This document shows, in pieces, positions 1 to 10,312 of a DNA stretch of 64,000 bases. The translations under genes were made by a program, and so were the position numbers. The first letter of the stretch is position 1. Every line of letters begins with the position of its first letter. Source of the stretch: Proteromonas lacertae (taxonomy: Eukaryota; Sar; Bigyra; Opalinata; Proteromonadidae); contig NGBS01000593.1 of assembly GCA_002245135.1 (NCBI GenBank), positions 1-64,000 on the forward strand. The letters run 5' to 3'. The notes beneath the pieces were generated by a model. The model was not told the DNA's origin. It saw only the letters and a program-made list of their open reading frames with translations, and ran no database searches.

Positions 1-294
1 TGTCATTCATACAAATTAGATGTGACTGGGTTAATAGTGGGGAAATTCAATGGTTTTAGCTAACATACCTGTGAAAGATCTTAATACTAACTACACCACA
101 TTCACTAATCCACAAATTGAATGACAGCTAAGAAGATGCAATATCACGAATATCAACGAATGACTATATCAGTCACACAACAAGATGGTTATGCAATTTA
201 TTTAAAAACTTACCTATTTATTTTGAGATTATTTTGTATTAATAAATTTCTTGCTATTTTAAGTATTTTTAATCTTTTAAAAATAACATAAATT
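1..294. other. Unresolved left flank of the Maverick remnant
   Basis: No complete gene is visible. Bases 1-9 (TGTCATTCA) recur inverted at about 117-125, and a short open stretch at about 6-60 reads as protein-like sequence before a stop. It may be the tail of an upstream element gene cut by the window edge. The A/T-rich run at 190-290 is probably the leader of the capsid gene. Nothing here identifies a family. Confidence 0.3.
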
Positions 295-1718
295 ATGTCA
301 ATCACTGCTATACCTAATTCACAAAAGCATGAAAGCATTGTGCCAGCTTACATACCAATTTACAACCATATTTTAGTTACTCCAAACCAAAGCAGGAATG
401 AGACTGGTTTTATCTTTAAATTCAAACAGTGATGCTATTACATTTGAAATATCTGGTGATAATTGTGTTAACTTATCAAAAAGCTATTTTGAATTCATAT
501 TAGATTATACTACAGGTCAAACTAGAGCTCATGCTGCTGCAGATTCAGGTAATTGGGATATGCCTTTTGTACCTAAAAGAGATACTAGTGGCAAATAATT
601 TAGATAAACTAACATTGAAGAATACTATGAATTTTGGTACATAAAAGTATACAACAAAACAGGAACTTTGCTATGTGATTTGGATACTAGTTATAATGAA
701 TATAGAGATTTAGCTCATGAAATTGCAAATCAATTTCCTTATGATTTAAAAGAACCAGATTATTACAAGAAAATATTTGATGGTTTAGGATTTAATACTG
801 CAAATCAAAAAATAGGTGAAAATTTATTATGTCATTCAGCTAATACATTAAATCCAAGTGGAGGTGTTCAAAATTATTATGTAATGCAAAATGGTATGAC
901 AGATACATTACATGGTCAAATACTGTGTAGATTTCATTTTGCAGACATTATACAATACTATTTTAGCTTTGAAGAATGATATTTATTTTGGTGAAGTAAT
1001 ATACATACAATTCACATTTGCACCTATAATGAATTGGGTTCATCATAATGATGGAGATAAATATATAAACCAATGGCAAGCATTTTTAGGAATGAAAATA
1101 GTTAATCCTCATCTTTATGTTTGTTATAACAAAGATCCAACTTGCAATGCCAATACCATCAATTATTCAACTCATCATCCTATTGGACTTTACTGATTTT
1201 AACATAGTTCAAATAACTAAAGATCCTATTCCAGGTAATAGTACTTTTAACTATAACTTCAGTATTAATAGCAGCATTGGAAGTTATGTTAAGTTTATAT
1301 TATACAGAGCATACATAAATGATGCTTATATAAGAACTATAGTTCCTTTTGATAAAGAAGAAGATAGAATTAGATGGCAAATTAATGATTTTGTCTATAC
1401 TCCTGATTATTTATATCCTGCAAAATACCAAACTTGGGAATATATGAGAAATATTATTCAAAATACATTATATGAAAAATGTTCAGCATATTCATTCCCT
1501 TATAGATTCTTTGATGTATTAAATTTCAGTACTGATCGATTAACTGAATTAAAATTAAGAGCTGGTAAAGACTTAGCAAGTGATTTAAAATTACTTTGGA
1601 TTGCTCAAATCATGATTTTGATACTGCAAAAAATACTTATACAATTCATCATAAATTCTATATTATTACAGGTAAACAATTAGTTATTGGACCAAGAGGT
1701 GTTGAGAAAGTAGTATAA
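295..1718 (+). pseudogene. Major capsid protein-like gene of a Maverick/Polinton-type element (broken)
   Basis: The coding sense runs from an ATG at 295 to a TAA at 1716-1718 but changes reading frame at about 400-430, 935, 1180 and 1606, and has in-frame TAA codons at 596 and 605. The pieces together would span about 470 residues, a normal length for a double-jelly-roll capsid protein of Polinton/PLV elements. I make the family call from the β-rich composition and from its position just upstream of a packaging ATPase; it is not a motif-level match. The tail ending GPRGVEKVV is typical of such capsid ends. With several frame changes it cannot make a full-length protein as written, so I treat it as a decayed gene. 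The alternative is an assembly with indel errors. Confidence 0.6.
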
Positions 1719-1789
1719 ATAACACTTTATTATTGACTTCTATTTTTATTTTTTGATTTCTCACTACATAATATATATATACACACACT

Positions 1790-2551
1790 ATGTTTAAATT
1801 TGAAAAAATAAATAATATACAAATTGAACCTGTTGATGGTGGTGAGTCTTTTGATCCTAAGAAAATTCTGGGATATGATTACTTTAATGAGCCTTTCTGC
1901 AATATATTTATTGTAGCTCGTAAGAACAGTGGGAAAACTACTTTGATATACAATATATTAAGACATATTATAGATCCAAAATATAAGAAAAAACAACATG
2001 TACATTTTTTCGTAGGCACAATTAAACAAGATAGGATATATGATTCAATTAAAGAGTTATTAGATTATAATGAAATTAGTTATGATGAAAACGATTCATT
2101 ATTTGAACCTTATTCAGGAGATAATTTAGTAGAGAAGTTAATGAAATCAATTGATGATACAAACAAAGATAATTATGAGTATGCAGAACATATTATAATA
2201 TTTGATGATCTTAGTTTAGAGTTGAAAACAGCTAATATCATACCAGTATTAATGAAAGAAAATAGACATTTAAAATCAAAAATTATAATTAGTAGTCAAT
2301 ATATTACTGATATAGTACCTTCAGCAAGATCACAAGTAGATTATTGTTTAACATTTTATGGATTGAGTAATAGAAATTTGTTTGACTTATACAACTCATT
2401 GAATATATGGATACCTGAATATGAAACATTTAAAGAGTTATATTTAGCTGTTACTAAGCCACAATATAACTTCTTATATATTGATAATGTTAAAAAAGTG
2501 TTTAGAGCTAACTTTAATATTTTGATTGAAGATCATTCTGAAGTTTCTTGA
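1790..2551 (+). CDS. A32-like genome-packaging ATPase of a Maverick/Polinton-type element
   Basis: This intact 253-residue frame has a P-loop ARKNSGKTT at about residues 43-51 and a hydrophobic strand ending in IIIFDDLS (Walker B) near residue 140, followed by a region with SSQY, probably sensor I. This is the layout of the FtsK/HerA-type ATPases that package DNA in poxviruses, virophages, Polinton-like viruses and Mavericks. The length fits the family. Its stop overlaps the next start by one base (TGATG), as in compact element genomes. The gene lacks introns, unlike almost all cellular genes in the window. The neighbouring capsid-type gene is broken while this one is open, so the element is only partly decayed. 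No integrase, protease or DNA polymerase B is seen; they would lie outside the window or are lost. Confidence 0.85.
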   Translation: MFKFEKINNIQIEPVDGGESFDPKKILGYDYFNEPFCNIFIVARKNSGKTTLIYNILRHIIDPKYKKKQHVHFFVGTIKQDRIYDSIKELLDYNEISYDENDSLFEPYSGDNLVEKLMKSIDDTNKDNYEYAEHIIIFDDLSLELKTANIIPVLMKENRHLKSKIIISSQYITDIVPSARSQVDYCLTFYGLSNRNLFDLYNSLNIWIPEYETFKELYLAVTKPQYNFLYIDNVKKVFRANFNILIEDHSEVS

Positions 2552-3378
2552 TGTTTTTATTAATTTTGTTATTTTATTGTTTATTAATTCAAAAAATGTT
2601 TATTGGGGAACGAAATACTTCAGATATAAATATTGATACAGATAAGCTTGCTAAAGATATAGCTGACAAAATAAATATACAACCTACTGATCCTGATACT
2701 ATTGTTAAACCTATTAATAATCATACTGATACTCAAATAAATAATATTATTACACCTGTTAATGATATCAAAACTACTACAAATACTATATATGGTAAAT
2801 GTCAAGAAATATATAATGTTGTAAATAATAGCTCTGGTAGCACTACAATAGTTAATAATTCTGTATCACCTAAATTATTGCATACTGAATATACATATTG
2901 GTCAGTTAATTTCTATATATTTCAAGATGGTTCCATCAATCAATATGAATCTACTGTAAAAGTACCTATAAAAATTCAAATGTTTGAACATTTTATGAGA
3001 ATCAAGATATACAATGGCCTTGTTTTAAAAAATCATGATGATGGTTATGGATTTATATTATATCTAGATGACAATCATGTTATTAAAGCTGAACCAGGTA
3101 AAGAAGATTTATTGCAACAATATTATAACAAATTATTAGAAACATACTTTGTAGATGGTAGTAATGGAATATACTTCCCTATACAAGGTGTAATAAATGA
3201 AACTTCACAACCTGCAATTAATGATTATGGATGTTTTTGGCCTATATTAAGAAATAATAATAATAAATGTAATCTTTATATAGAACGAAAAGGTCTTGAT
3301 GCATATTCATATCAAGCATTCCCACCTCAAGTTATTATAACAGAGTGGATGGATACAGGTGTTACAGAACCATTTTAA
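2551..3378 (+). CDS. Maverick-associated structural-type protein with N-terminal membrane segment
   Basis: The ATG at 2551 overlaps the ATPase stop and gives about 275 residues. Residues 1-18 are strongly hydrophobic (LLILLFYCLLI). Residues about 30-90 are polar and rich in D, N, I and T with a repeating pattern that could be a coiled coil or fibre shaft. From about residue 110 the chain is β-rich with aromatic residues and ends GVTEPF. In Mavericks the gene next to the ATPase is often the minor capsid (penton) protein, so a virion role is likely, but I recognise no motif that proves penton rather than fibre or membrane protein. No introns. Confidence 0.5.
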   Translation: MFLLILLFYCLLIQKMFIGERNTSDINIDTDKLAKDIADKINIQPTDPDTIVKPINNHTDTQINNIITPVNDIKTTTNTIYGKCQEIYNVVNNSSGSTTIVNNSVSPKLLHTEYTYWSVNFYIFQDGSINQYESTVKVPIKIQMFEHFMRIKIYNGLVLKNHDDGYGFILYLDDNHVIKAEPGKEDLLQQYYNKLLETYFVDGSNGIYFPIQGVINETSQPAINDYGCFWPILRNNNNKCNLYIERKGLDAYSYQAFPPQVIITEWMDTGVTEPF

Positions 3379-3513
3379 TCTTTATTATGATTATTTTATT
3401 ATGTTTATTATAAAATTTATTATATTTTTATTATATTATATGATTTTTATTAAATTACGCATATTTTTAAACCCTGTCCCAAATCATTTTAAGATAAAGA
3501 TTCGTTTTAAAAT

Positions 3514-4047
3514 TTAGAGTATGTTTATCGTAGTTTGATCATTGTTTCCTTTAACTTCTTCTTGTGCTTCTTCTTCCTCATCATCATCACTATCATCAAA
3601 TATATAATTCTTCTTTACATAATGTTTCAACATAGGATTCTTCTTCAAATGAACACTTTCCATTCCTTCAGGTAGTGTTAACCATTCAATATACTTATCA
3701 AACACTGCAAAATAATGTCTATTTAATCCTCTTGGTTTTACTGATGGTTTAATATCGAAAAGCATCATGTAATATCTCTTATCACTGTACTTAGTCCACA
3801 TCTTTTGATGGCAAATAGCACAGAATTCATTATAAGACTTTATCTCTTCCTTAGGTAATGGACTATCTAAAACTGCACTTATGTTATGGTTAAAATATAA
3901 GTAAAACTTACATGTTCCACATATACACTTATCTAAATAATCTTCATTATTTCTAAATGAACAAAAGAAAGCAAAGTTTACTGAAGCACACATATTTATA
4001 TATTTTTTGATAAAAAACGGTTTTTTCAAAAATGCCAGGAAAATCAA
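3514..4047 (-). CDS. Uncharacterised cysteine-rich protein with acidic tail, next to the Maverick genes
   Basis: This is an open frame of up to 177 residues; an internal ATG at 3993 (MCASVNFAFF) gives about 159 and may be the real start. It contains CxCGxC and CAICHQK cysteine pairs about 45 residues apart that could bind zinc, and the last third carries a run of D and E. It is convergent with the Maverick genes and intronless like them, so it is probably an element gene; a host gene cannot be excluded. I recognise no family. Maverick zinc-binding proteins of unknown role are common. Confidence 0.45.
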   Translation of the reverse strand: MIFLAFLKKPFFIKKYINMCASVNFAFFCSFRNNEDYLDKCICGTCKFYLYFNHNISAVLDSPLPKEEIKSYNEFCAICHQKMWTKYSDKRYYMMLFDIKPSVKPRGLNRHYFAVFDKYIEWLTLPEGMESVHLKKNPMLKHYVKKNYIFDDSDDDEEEEAQEEVKGNNDQTTINIL

Positions 4048-4239
4048 AACTGTTTCTTTTTTCTGTTTATAACAACAGTTTCTCGTCAGAATTTCGATTT
4101 ATTAAAAAATATAGAATACTGCAGATAATTCTTTAAATATATATTTTTGATACTATTTAAATTCTTTTGAATGTTTTTAACTACACTATATAAATCCATG
4201 AATAAATTGATAAATGAAAAAAAATAACCAAAAAAAAAG

Positions 4240-4600
4240 TAAGAACGCATTCTGTAGCTTGGCCACCACACTATTTAATCACTAAGTCCTAGTCAGGCTA
4301 CACAGGACACGCTACTTACTTACATAGAAATACATTTCTTATTCTATAAAGTAGCTACCCTGCCGGGGTAGAACAGGTAGCTACTTATCTATTTATACAC
4401 TTTATTTCTACTATCCTACACTACAAACTATTAAAAACATAAAAATAAATTTTAACCCATAAATTTATTCACACACTAAAATATATACACAATTTTAAAT
4501 TCACCGCTTGCTCCAGTATAACCCGTACCAAAAACTAATTCACACTCAAATCGCTTATTCTTACCTGTAGAAGGCACCTAAGAATAGTCTGGTACGGTTT
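4240..4600. other. Inverted-repeat-rich noncoding patch, less A+T-rich than its surroundings
   Basis: Bases 4346-4384 form a hairpin with AAGTAGCTACC and GGTAGCTACTT arms around a G+C-rich loop; GCTACTT at about 4311 pairs with the same arm. A second nested pair lies at about 4518-4602 (CCGTACCA with TGGTACGG, and inside it CTTATTCTTA with TAAGAATAG). The surface-gene copy to the right loses homology at about 4640, where this patch begins, so it may be the end of another mobile element or a structured RNA. On the minus strand about 4497-4560 could encode a short peptide with no known relative. Confidence 0.35.
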
Positions 4601-5592
4601 ACCCACATACAGTGATATTCTTACGGTTATACATATATATCTTAAAATAATAATCTTTACCTCTTTTTACTACATCAATATGATTATCAGTGATAAATAT
4701 TGAATATCGATTATTATCAACAAAAACAGAGCTACGTAAATGTAAAGGTGCTTCTGGTTCAACTGGTGTGCCTTCTGGTTCTGTATCTTTAGTATGAATT
4801 GCTTTATCATGTCTTCTTCCAACAAATTTCTTCGATCTCTTCAAAACACTCGATTTTTTGTCAGTTGAGCAGATTGTTGTTCCCCGTATGGCGGAAATCC
4901 CCGTATGGCGGAACTCTATATTGCAGAATGATTCAATCAAAACTAATATGATATTCATGATGTTCGGAGTTAGTTATTAACAAATATATAGTTAGTTTGT
5001 CATATGACCTACATCTGTGATATACTTTTTTATGAACTTCATTATTATCAATATTAAACTAAATTTTGTATATTTTCTATTTTAATGTATCAGTGACTAA
5101 TACAGTCTAAAATACATTATCTGATATGAATAGAATTCACTATTTTTAATGTTAAGGTGGTCAAAAAAGAAAAAAGAAAAATAAGTTCAAGCCTCACTCA
5201 AGCCTGCTCTTTAATTTCCTTTTTTATTATCTTAACATTAAAAATAATGTATTCTATTCATATCAGATAATGTATTTTAGACTGTAGTAGTGACTGATAC
5301 ATTAAAATAGAAAATATACAAAAATTAGTTTAATATTGATAATAATGAAGTTCATAAAAAAGTATATCACAGATGTAGGTCATATGACAAACTAACTATA
5401 TATTTGTTAATAACTAACTCCGAACATCATGAATATCATATTAGTTTTGATTGAATCATTCTGCAATATAGAGTTCCGCCATACGGGGATTTCCGCCATA
5501 CGGGGAACAACACAGATAACAGAGACTAACAAAGCAAATAACACAAGTACTACACATTATATATATTCAAATATACTTCTAACACTCTTCAT
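4599..5592 (-). pseudogene. Surface-protein family copy A, disrupted by a foldback element and 3' truncated
   Basis: The ATG at 5592, the first 16-nt exon, the first intron and the signal-peptide exon match copy C almost base for base, up to GAGCAGAT. There a 638-bp element is inserted (4875-5512) between two copies of CAGAT. Coding sequence resumes at 4870 and matches copies B and C (SVLKRSKKFVG, DTEPEGTPVEPEAPLHL) to about 4643, then homology stops in the hairpin-rich patch. The copy is therefore both interrupted and truncated and cannot make the family protein. Confidence 0.85.
4875..5512. mobile_element. 638-bp foldback/MITE element with ~290-bp inverted arms and 5-bp target duplication
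   Basis: The ends are TGTTGTTCCCC and GGGGAACAACA. The arms (about 4875-5160 and 5225-5512) are near-perfect inverted repeats around a short A/G-rich centre of about 60 bp. Each end carries a tandem pair of CCCCGTATGGCGGAA-type units. The element is flanked by CAGAT at 4870-4874 and 5513-5517, and the uninterrupted site (GCAGATAACAGAG) is seen in copy C, so target, duplication and element borders are all defined. There is no coding capacity, so it is non-autonomous. A 5-bp duplication with long arms does not point clearly to hAT, Mutator or CACTA; a Transib-like or Maverick-derived origin is possible. The source transposase is not in the window. Confidence 0.9.
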
Positions 5593-5857
5593 TTTATTGA
5601 AATAATAAGTTGAAACGAATTTATAAAATTCTAATTTTTTGAATAAATTAATTCTATTGGTTAAAAATAGAAATTGTTTTTTCAATCTACTTCAAAGGCA
5701 CATTTCTAAGCTAAATCATTTTTTGAGTTTTTTTAATTATATAATTTTATTTTTCTATTTTTCTTCTAGATTTATTGTTTTCTTCTTGTTTAAACTCAAA
5801 AAATAAAAAATGAAGTAAATGAGATTATTATAAAGATACTCATATAAATCTTTTTAC

Positions 5858-6352
5858 TTATATGAATATAATCAATAATAATGAGATTAAGAATATACTT
5901 ATCATATATTCTACACTTCCATCATCTTGAATTCCATCTACTTCTCTTATTTCATTAATTCTATCTTCAAATTCTTTTAGAGCATTATTTTTAACATTAG
6001 TACAATCAGTATAGTCATTTCCTTTAAAACCAACATATTTGTGATAAAAATAACTATCATCTCATACTTGCACAATAATTTTTATTAATTTGAGTATAAT
6101 ATAAACCAGCTGATTTGAAAGAAATATAGAATGATAAATATTTATATTTTGTTGCATCTAATACTTCATATCCATTACTAAATACAAATCTGTTGTATAA
6201 AGAAGATATTCTATATCCACTATCTTCAATAGAATTATATATCAAACATTTGCTATCTGGTACTGAATTAATATTTTTCGAAATACTATCAACAATTCCA
6301 TTCAATGCTGCTGAATCTATTCGAATAATAATAAAACTATACCATATTCAGT
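5858..6352 (-). pseudogene. Surface-protein family fragment A0 (last exon only)
   Basis: This matches the last exon of copies B and C: the KFTKPIP-equivalent region with a conserved cysteine, FKGNDYTDC, LKEFEDRINEI and the hydrophobic tail ending IIFI, with the stop at 5858-5860. The intron before it is still recognisable (GTATAG...AATAG at about 6319-6343). A deletion with frame change at about 6050-6060 removes a stretch before the FKGNDYTDC block, and upstream exons are missing, so it is a truncated remnant. Its spacing from copy A repeats the copy-to-copy spacing of the array. Confidence 0.75.
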
Positions 6353-7128
6353 CAATTTGTCTTAATCAAGTCAATCGTAAGAGCATCAGAATTTATTTTC
6401 CTCAATTTAATACCTATTTAAAGTCGAGTCAAACTTGTTTATTTATATTGGTTAGAAATACCGTTAAGTCACTAACAAAAGCAAATAATTTGACCGTTTA
6501 ATAACAGTTGTTGTACGCCGTTGGGAGATAAAAGAGTTTTAGATTACGTTGAAGTTATAAACGTAACCTTAAGCCCCGAAATATTACAAATATACACTTA
6601 GTTTTTCATAAAAGTTATGTTGACTGTATATCGTATTGTTCTGTTTAATCAGTTATATATCCAACATTGTTTGTTTATACTTCATATTAAACATCTATAG
6701 CAATAGTAGAAAACGAAACTAAGGTTTTAAAATGAATAGAATATAAAAACTTTTATAACTTTATACTGAATATTAAGATTGAAAAAATAAGCTTGAAAGA
6801 GGCTTGAACTCGATTTTTATTTTTCCATTTTTAATTACCTTAACATCAATTTTTTCGCATCTTATTCATCTCAGCTGATGTAATTTTGTCTGTAGTAGCT
6901 ATTGAAACAAAAAAATATTGAATGAAGTAAATAGAGAGTAGGAGGAAAATATTATGTATCCTCGAACTGTATAATAAGGTATTTATGTCTTTCTGGCAAT
7001 TTCGGCACAGTTTAAATAATATGGAGTACATTCTAAATTAAACTCAAAAAATTAAAAATGAAATATATTTTTGTACCCACAATTTTTCAAACACCCATTT
7101 TCTTATAGTGACTTTACAGTATATTTTT
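6353..7128. other. Intergenic region without a recognisable gene
   Basis: I see no coding sequence that can be supported. The stretch around 6789-6810 has two copies of the GCTTGAA-type motif found near other gene starts. The region from about 7020 to 7070 resembles intergenic sequence of the surface-family array (AACTCAAAAAATTAAAAATGAA), so it may be an old, mostly deleted array unit. Confidence 0.4.
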
Positions 7129-7776
7129 ATGGGTGGAGTAGTTTCTCACTCGCCAAGGATAGCAGATAATAATTTCGATTACCAATTTAAATTGTTATTG
7201 ATAGGCGATACTGGTGTTGGCAAGAGTAGGTATGTCTATAATAATAATTAATATGTTTATAGTATTTTGATAAGATATACAGAAAATAATTTCAGTCATA
7301 TCATTCAGAGTACAATCGGAGTAGATTTTAAAATAAAACTAACCGAAGCGAAAGGTAAGAAAATAAAAATGAGAATTTGGGATATTGCAGGTCAAGAACG
7401 TTTTAGAACATTAACAAATTCATTTTATCGTGGAGCACAGGGAATTATGCTAGGTATTTCTATCTGATTATAACATTTTCTAGTTTATGATGTAGCAAGA
7501 AGAGAGACCTTTGAAAATTTAGGTGCATGGGTAACAGAAGTAGATACCTATAGTTCTAATGGTGGTAAAGATGAAATAAAGTTACTAGTAGCAAATAAAA
7601 TAGATATGGAGGATCAAGCAGTTTCAAGAGAAGAAGCTGAAGCTTGGGCACGTAGTAAAGGAATGTTATTTGTAGAAGCAAGTGCAAAGACAGGAGTAGG
7701 TGTAGATCAATGTTTTGAAGAATTAGTTAATAAAATATTAGATAGTCCAGTATTAATTGCTGAAGCTACATGGTAA
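7129..7776 (+). CDS. RAB18: Rab18-like small GTPase
   Basis: The exons are 7129-7229, 7263-7453 and 7484-7776, with introns of 33 and 30 nt, giving 194 residues. Motifs are GDTGVGKS (P-loop), a switch I stretch ending [18 protein letters not shown] (switch II), NKIDM and SASAKTG. The text [20 protein letters not shown] matches Rab18, which acts in ER-lipid droplet and ER-Golgi traffic. As modelled the protein ends EATW with no C-terminal cysteines, although Rabs need them for prenylation. A stretch at about 7890-7915 could encode an SPCCFKYN end, reachable by an unusual long intron starting at about 7751, but I cannot prove that exon. The 3' end is therefore uncertain; the rest is firm. Confidence 0.9.
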
Positions 7777-7929
7777 GTTAAAGATACTCATAGAATATAA
7801 TGTATCAATCTTATTAAATTATTTGAGCAAATTAATCAAATTGACTTAATTGATTATCTAATCCATATATCTCCATCATCAATATCCCCTTGTTGTTTCA
7901 AGTATAATTAAATAATATTTATTACTTCT

Positions 7930-8090
7930 CGCATGAAAATCACCACTAAGTTGCAAAGGTGCTATGAATAGCATTAACTTATGTTGAACCAACAGATTTC
8001 TTCGATCTCTTCAAAACACTCGGTTTTTTGTCAGTTGAGCAGATAACACTCTTCATTTTATTGAAATGTGTAAATCATACCCGAAAAAAA
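7930..8090 (-). pseudogene. 5' relic of a surface-protein family gene with the signal exon deleted
   Basis: Bases 7940-8045 match the start of exon 2 of copies A-C, including the strand that encodes STDKK and SVLKRSKK. The sequence GAGCAGATAACA then jumps directly to CACTCTTCATTTTATTG, which in intact copies lies about 75 bp further, beyond the signal peptide and first intron. The shared AACA at both borders suggests a microhomology deletion. Nothing downstream survives. Confidence 0.75.
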
Positions 8091-8137
8091 CAAAAATGAA
8101 GTAAATGAGATAATTAGTTGATATGAATCTTATTTAC

Positions 8138-10312
8138 TTACATGAATATGATGAATAGTAAGGATACTAAGCACATGCTTACTACATATTTTACACTTCC
8201 ATCATCAATTCCTTCTTCTCTTCTAACTTCACTAATTCTGTCTTCAAATATTCTAAGTTCATTATTCTTCAACTCTACATTACAATCTACATAATCATTT
8301 CCTTTTAAATTAACATGTTTATAAAAGAATGGCTCATTTACAGATAAATATTGATTATCACCAAAACGAATATAATAATTACTTCCTTCTGTATAATAAT
8401 AACCATCAGTTTTTGCACTATATGAAAAGCTTATACTTTTTAATTCAGATTGTTTATCAATATTATATTCATTAACTAACAATACTCTATTGTATAAAGC
8501 AGATGATGAATCACTATTCTCTGTTGTGTAATTCTCTCTTAAGCATCTGTCATTTGGAATTGGTAATGTGAATTTTGTAATACTATTTATTATTTCTATT
8601 AATTTTGTTGGATCTATTTAGCAATAATAATGATAATAATAATACTATCATATATTTTTAACGTTATTTCTTCAGTTACTGTTTCACTATCCAAATTATA
8701 TATGGTTAATCTTTTCTCGTTTTCATTTCCACTTATATTGTAATCTTTTTCTATAAAGTTACTAGCAAGAGTGTTAATATTAACTCCACATCTACTGAAT
8801 TTTGATGAACTATCCTTTAATGGAATAAATGCTTTACAAGATGGATCTGATTCTGATTCTTCATAATATTCTGCTTCAACTCCACTCTTTGTTTGATCAA
8901 CATCTTCATCATTTAAATTCTCAACTTTCACTGATTCTATTAACATATTAACATTACAATCTATACTTGTAGTTGAATCTAATGTCAAAACTAATTTCAA
9001 TTCTACTACGTTACGTTGTTGATATGCATAACCATTTTGACCTTTTTGTTGGATAATAGTCAACTCATTTCCAATTAAGAAATATCCTTTATAATATCCA
9101 CTGTAACTTTCTTGCGCTTCTTCATAATAATATGCTTTTGTTGATTCTTCTTTTATTTCTTTCTTGTTTTCTTCTTCTGCTTCTTCTAATAATGATCTTC
9201 TCAGACTGTTTGAATTTGGATTAAAGTCTCTTGCAGTAATATACATTTTATTAAAAGCACTATTAAAACCACCATCAAAATCAGATGATTTAACATAACA
9301 TTCTGAATTGTACAAATTCCAAAATCTACCATCTTCATAGTTGCTAGAACTAACCTTACATACATACTTACAATCACTTGCTAAACACAAATAATAATAT
9401 CCATTACTATTTGATCCTTTGTATTCTACTTCTGTGTAATTACCTTTATCTGTTATAGTTACGTTTCTACTAGTATAAGAGAATGTATATTCTCTATAAC
9501 GTACTTCCATCATTTTTTTCCCTTTTACTTTTGTTATTGATCCTTCTTTGCTTATCACAAACTCAGCTGTTGGTGAATATGTTTCTTTTCTTATGTTATT
9601 CAACTTATATTTCATTTCATCCACACTTTCTATTCATAAATATATGATATATAATCTACATACGTTGTTGATTAATATCTTCATTGGAGTCATTTATATT
9701 TAACTTACACACAGTTTCAGTATAATCATCTCCATAATCTTTCTCTTCACAAAATATTTTCTTTGCTGTCTTAACTCTTGTTACTGTTCCTTTTATTAAT
9801 CCATATTCATCTATACATTTGTCTTTTATATCTCTATAATGTGAGTAAGATTCAAAATTATACGCATAACTGTGTTCTACACCCTTCTCAGCACCACAAT
9901 CCTCTAATCCACTATTTGAGCTAAACAAAAATTTAGAATTAGTGTGATCCAGTTCTATTTCGCTTAAATTAACAATCTTATCTTTTATCTCCTTTTTATA
10001 AGTAAATACCCATTTATAATAATAATCTTTACCTCTTTTAATAGCATTTATTGTTTCGTCAGTTATTAATAAGAACAAATTATTATTCATTTCACCACTA
10101 AGGTGCAATGGAGTTTCTGGTTCAATTGGTGTGCCTTCTGGTTCGGTATCTTTAGTGTGAATTGCTTTATCGTGTATTGTTCCAACAAATTTCTTCAATC
10201 TTTTCAAAACACTCGATTTTTTATCAGTTGAGCAAAGAATTGGCATCAATAATGCAAATAATACAAGAACTATTGATTAATTATCATAAAATATACTTCT
10301 AACACTCTTCAT
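8138..10312 (-). CDS. Lineage-specific secreted/surface protein, family copy B (intact)
   Basis: Exons on the minus strand: 10312-10297, 10269-9864, 9833-9664, 9629-8967, 8936-8646, 8613-8138, giving 673 residues. The start is fixed by the 16-nt first exon spliced to a signal peptide, MKSVRILVLFALLMPILCS. The body is polar with scattered cysteines; the middle carries NSLRRSLLEE, shared by all copies. The C-terminus (YVVSMCLVSLLFIIFM) is hydrophobic to the last residue, as in a GPI-attachment signal or tail anchor. Two introns (9834-9863 and 8937-8966) are exactly 30 nt and lack stops, so a naive frame reads through them; paralogues show they are introns. I recognise no known domain. Signal peptide plus hydrophobic tail suggests a surface or cell-wall antigen. 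Best preserved copy together with C. Confidence 0.8.

Noticed and set aside
596-607. Reassigned TAA as glutamine, since reading two TAA codons in the capsid gene as Q gives sensible text
   Set aside because: Conserved cellular genes in the window have no internal TAA and end at TAA/TAG/TGA where their families end; the capsid gene also has frameshifts, so decay explains it better.
4875-5512. Terminal repeat of the adjacent Maverick
   Set aside because: The same ends were not seen near 1-4000, and the element has its own target duplication inside a surface gene; a distant relation stays possible.
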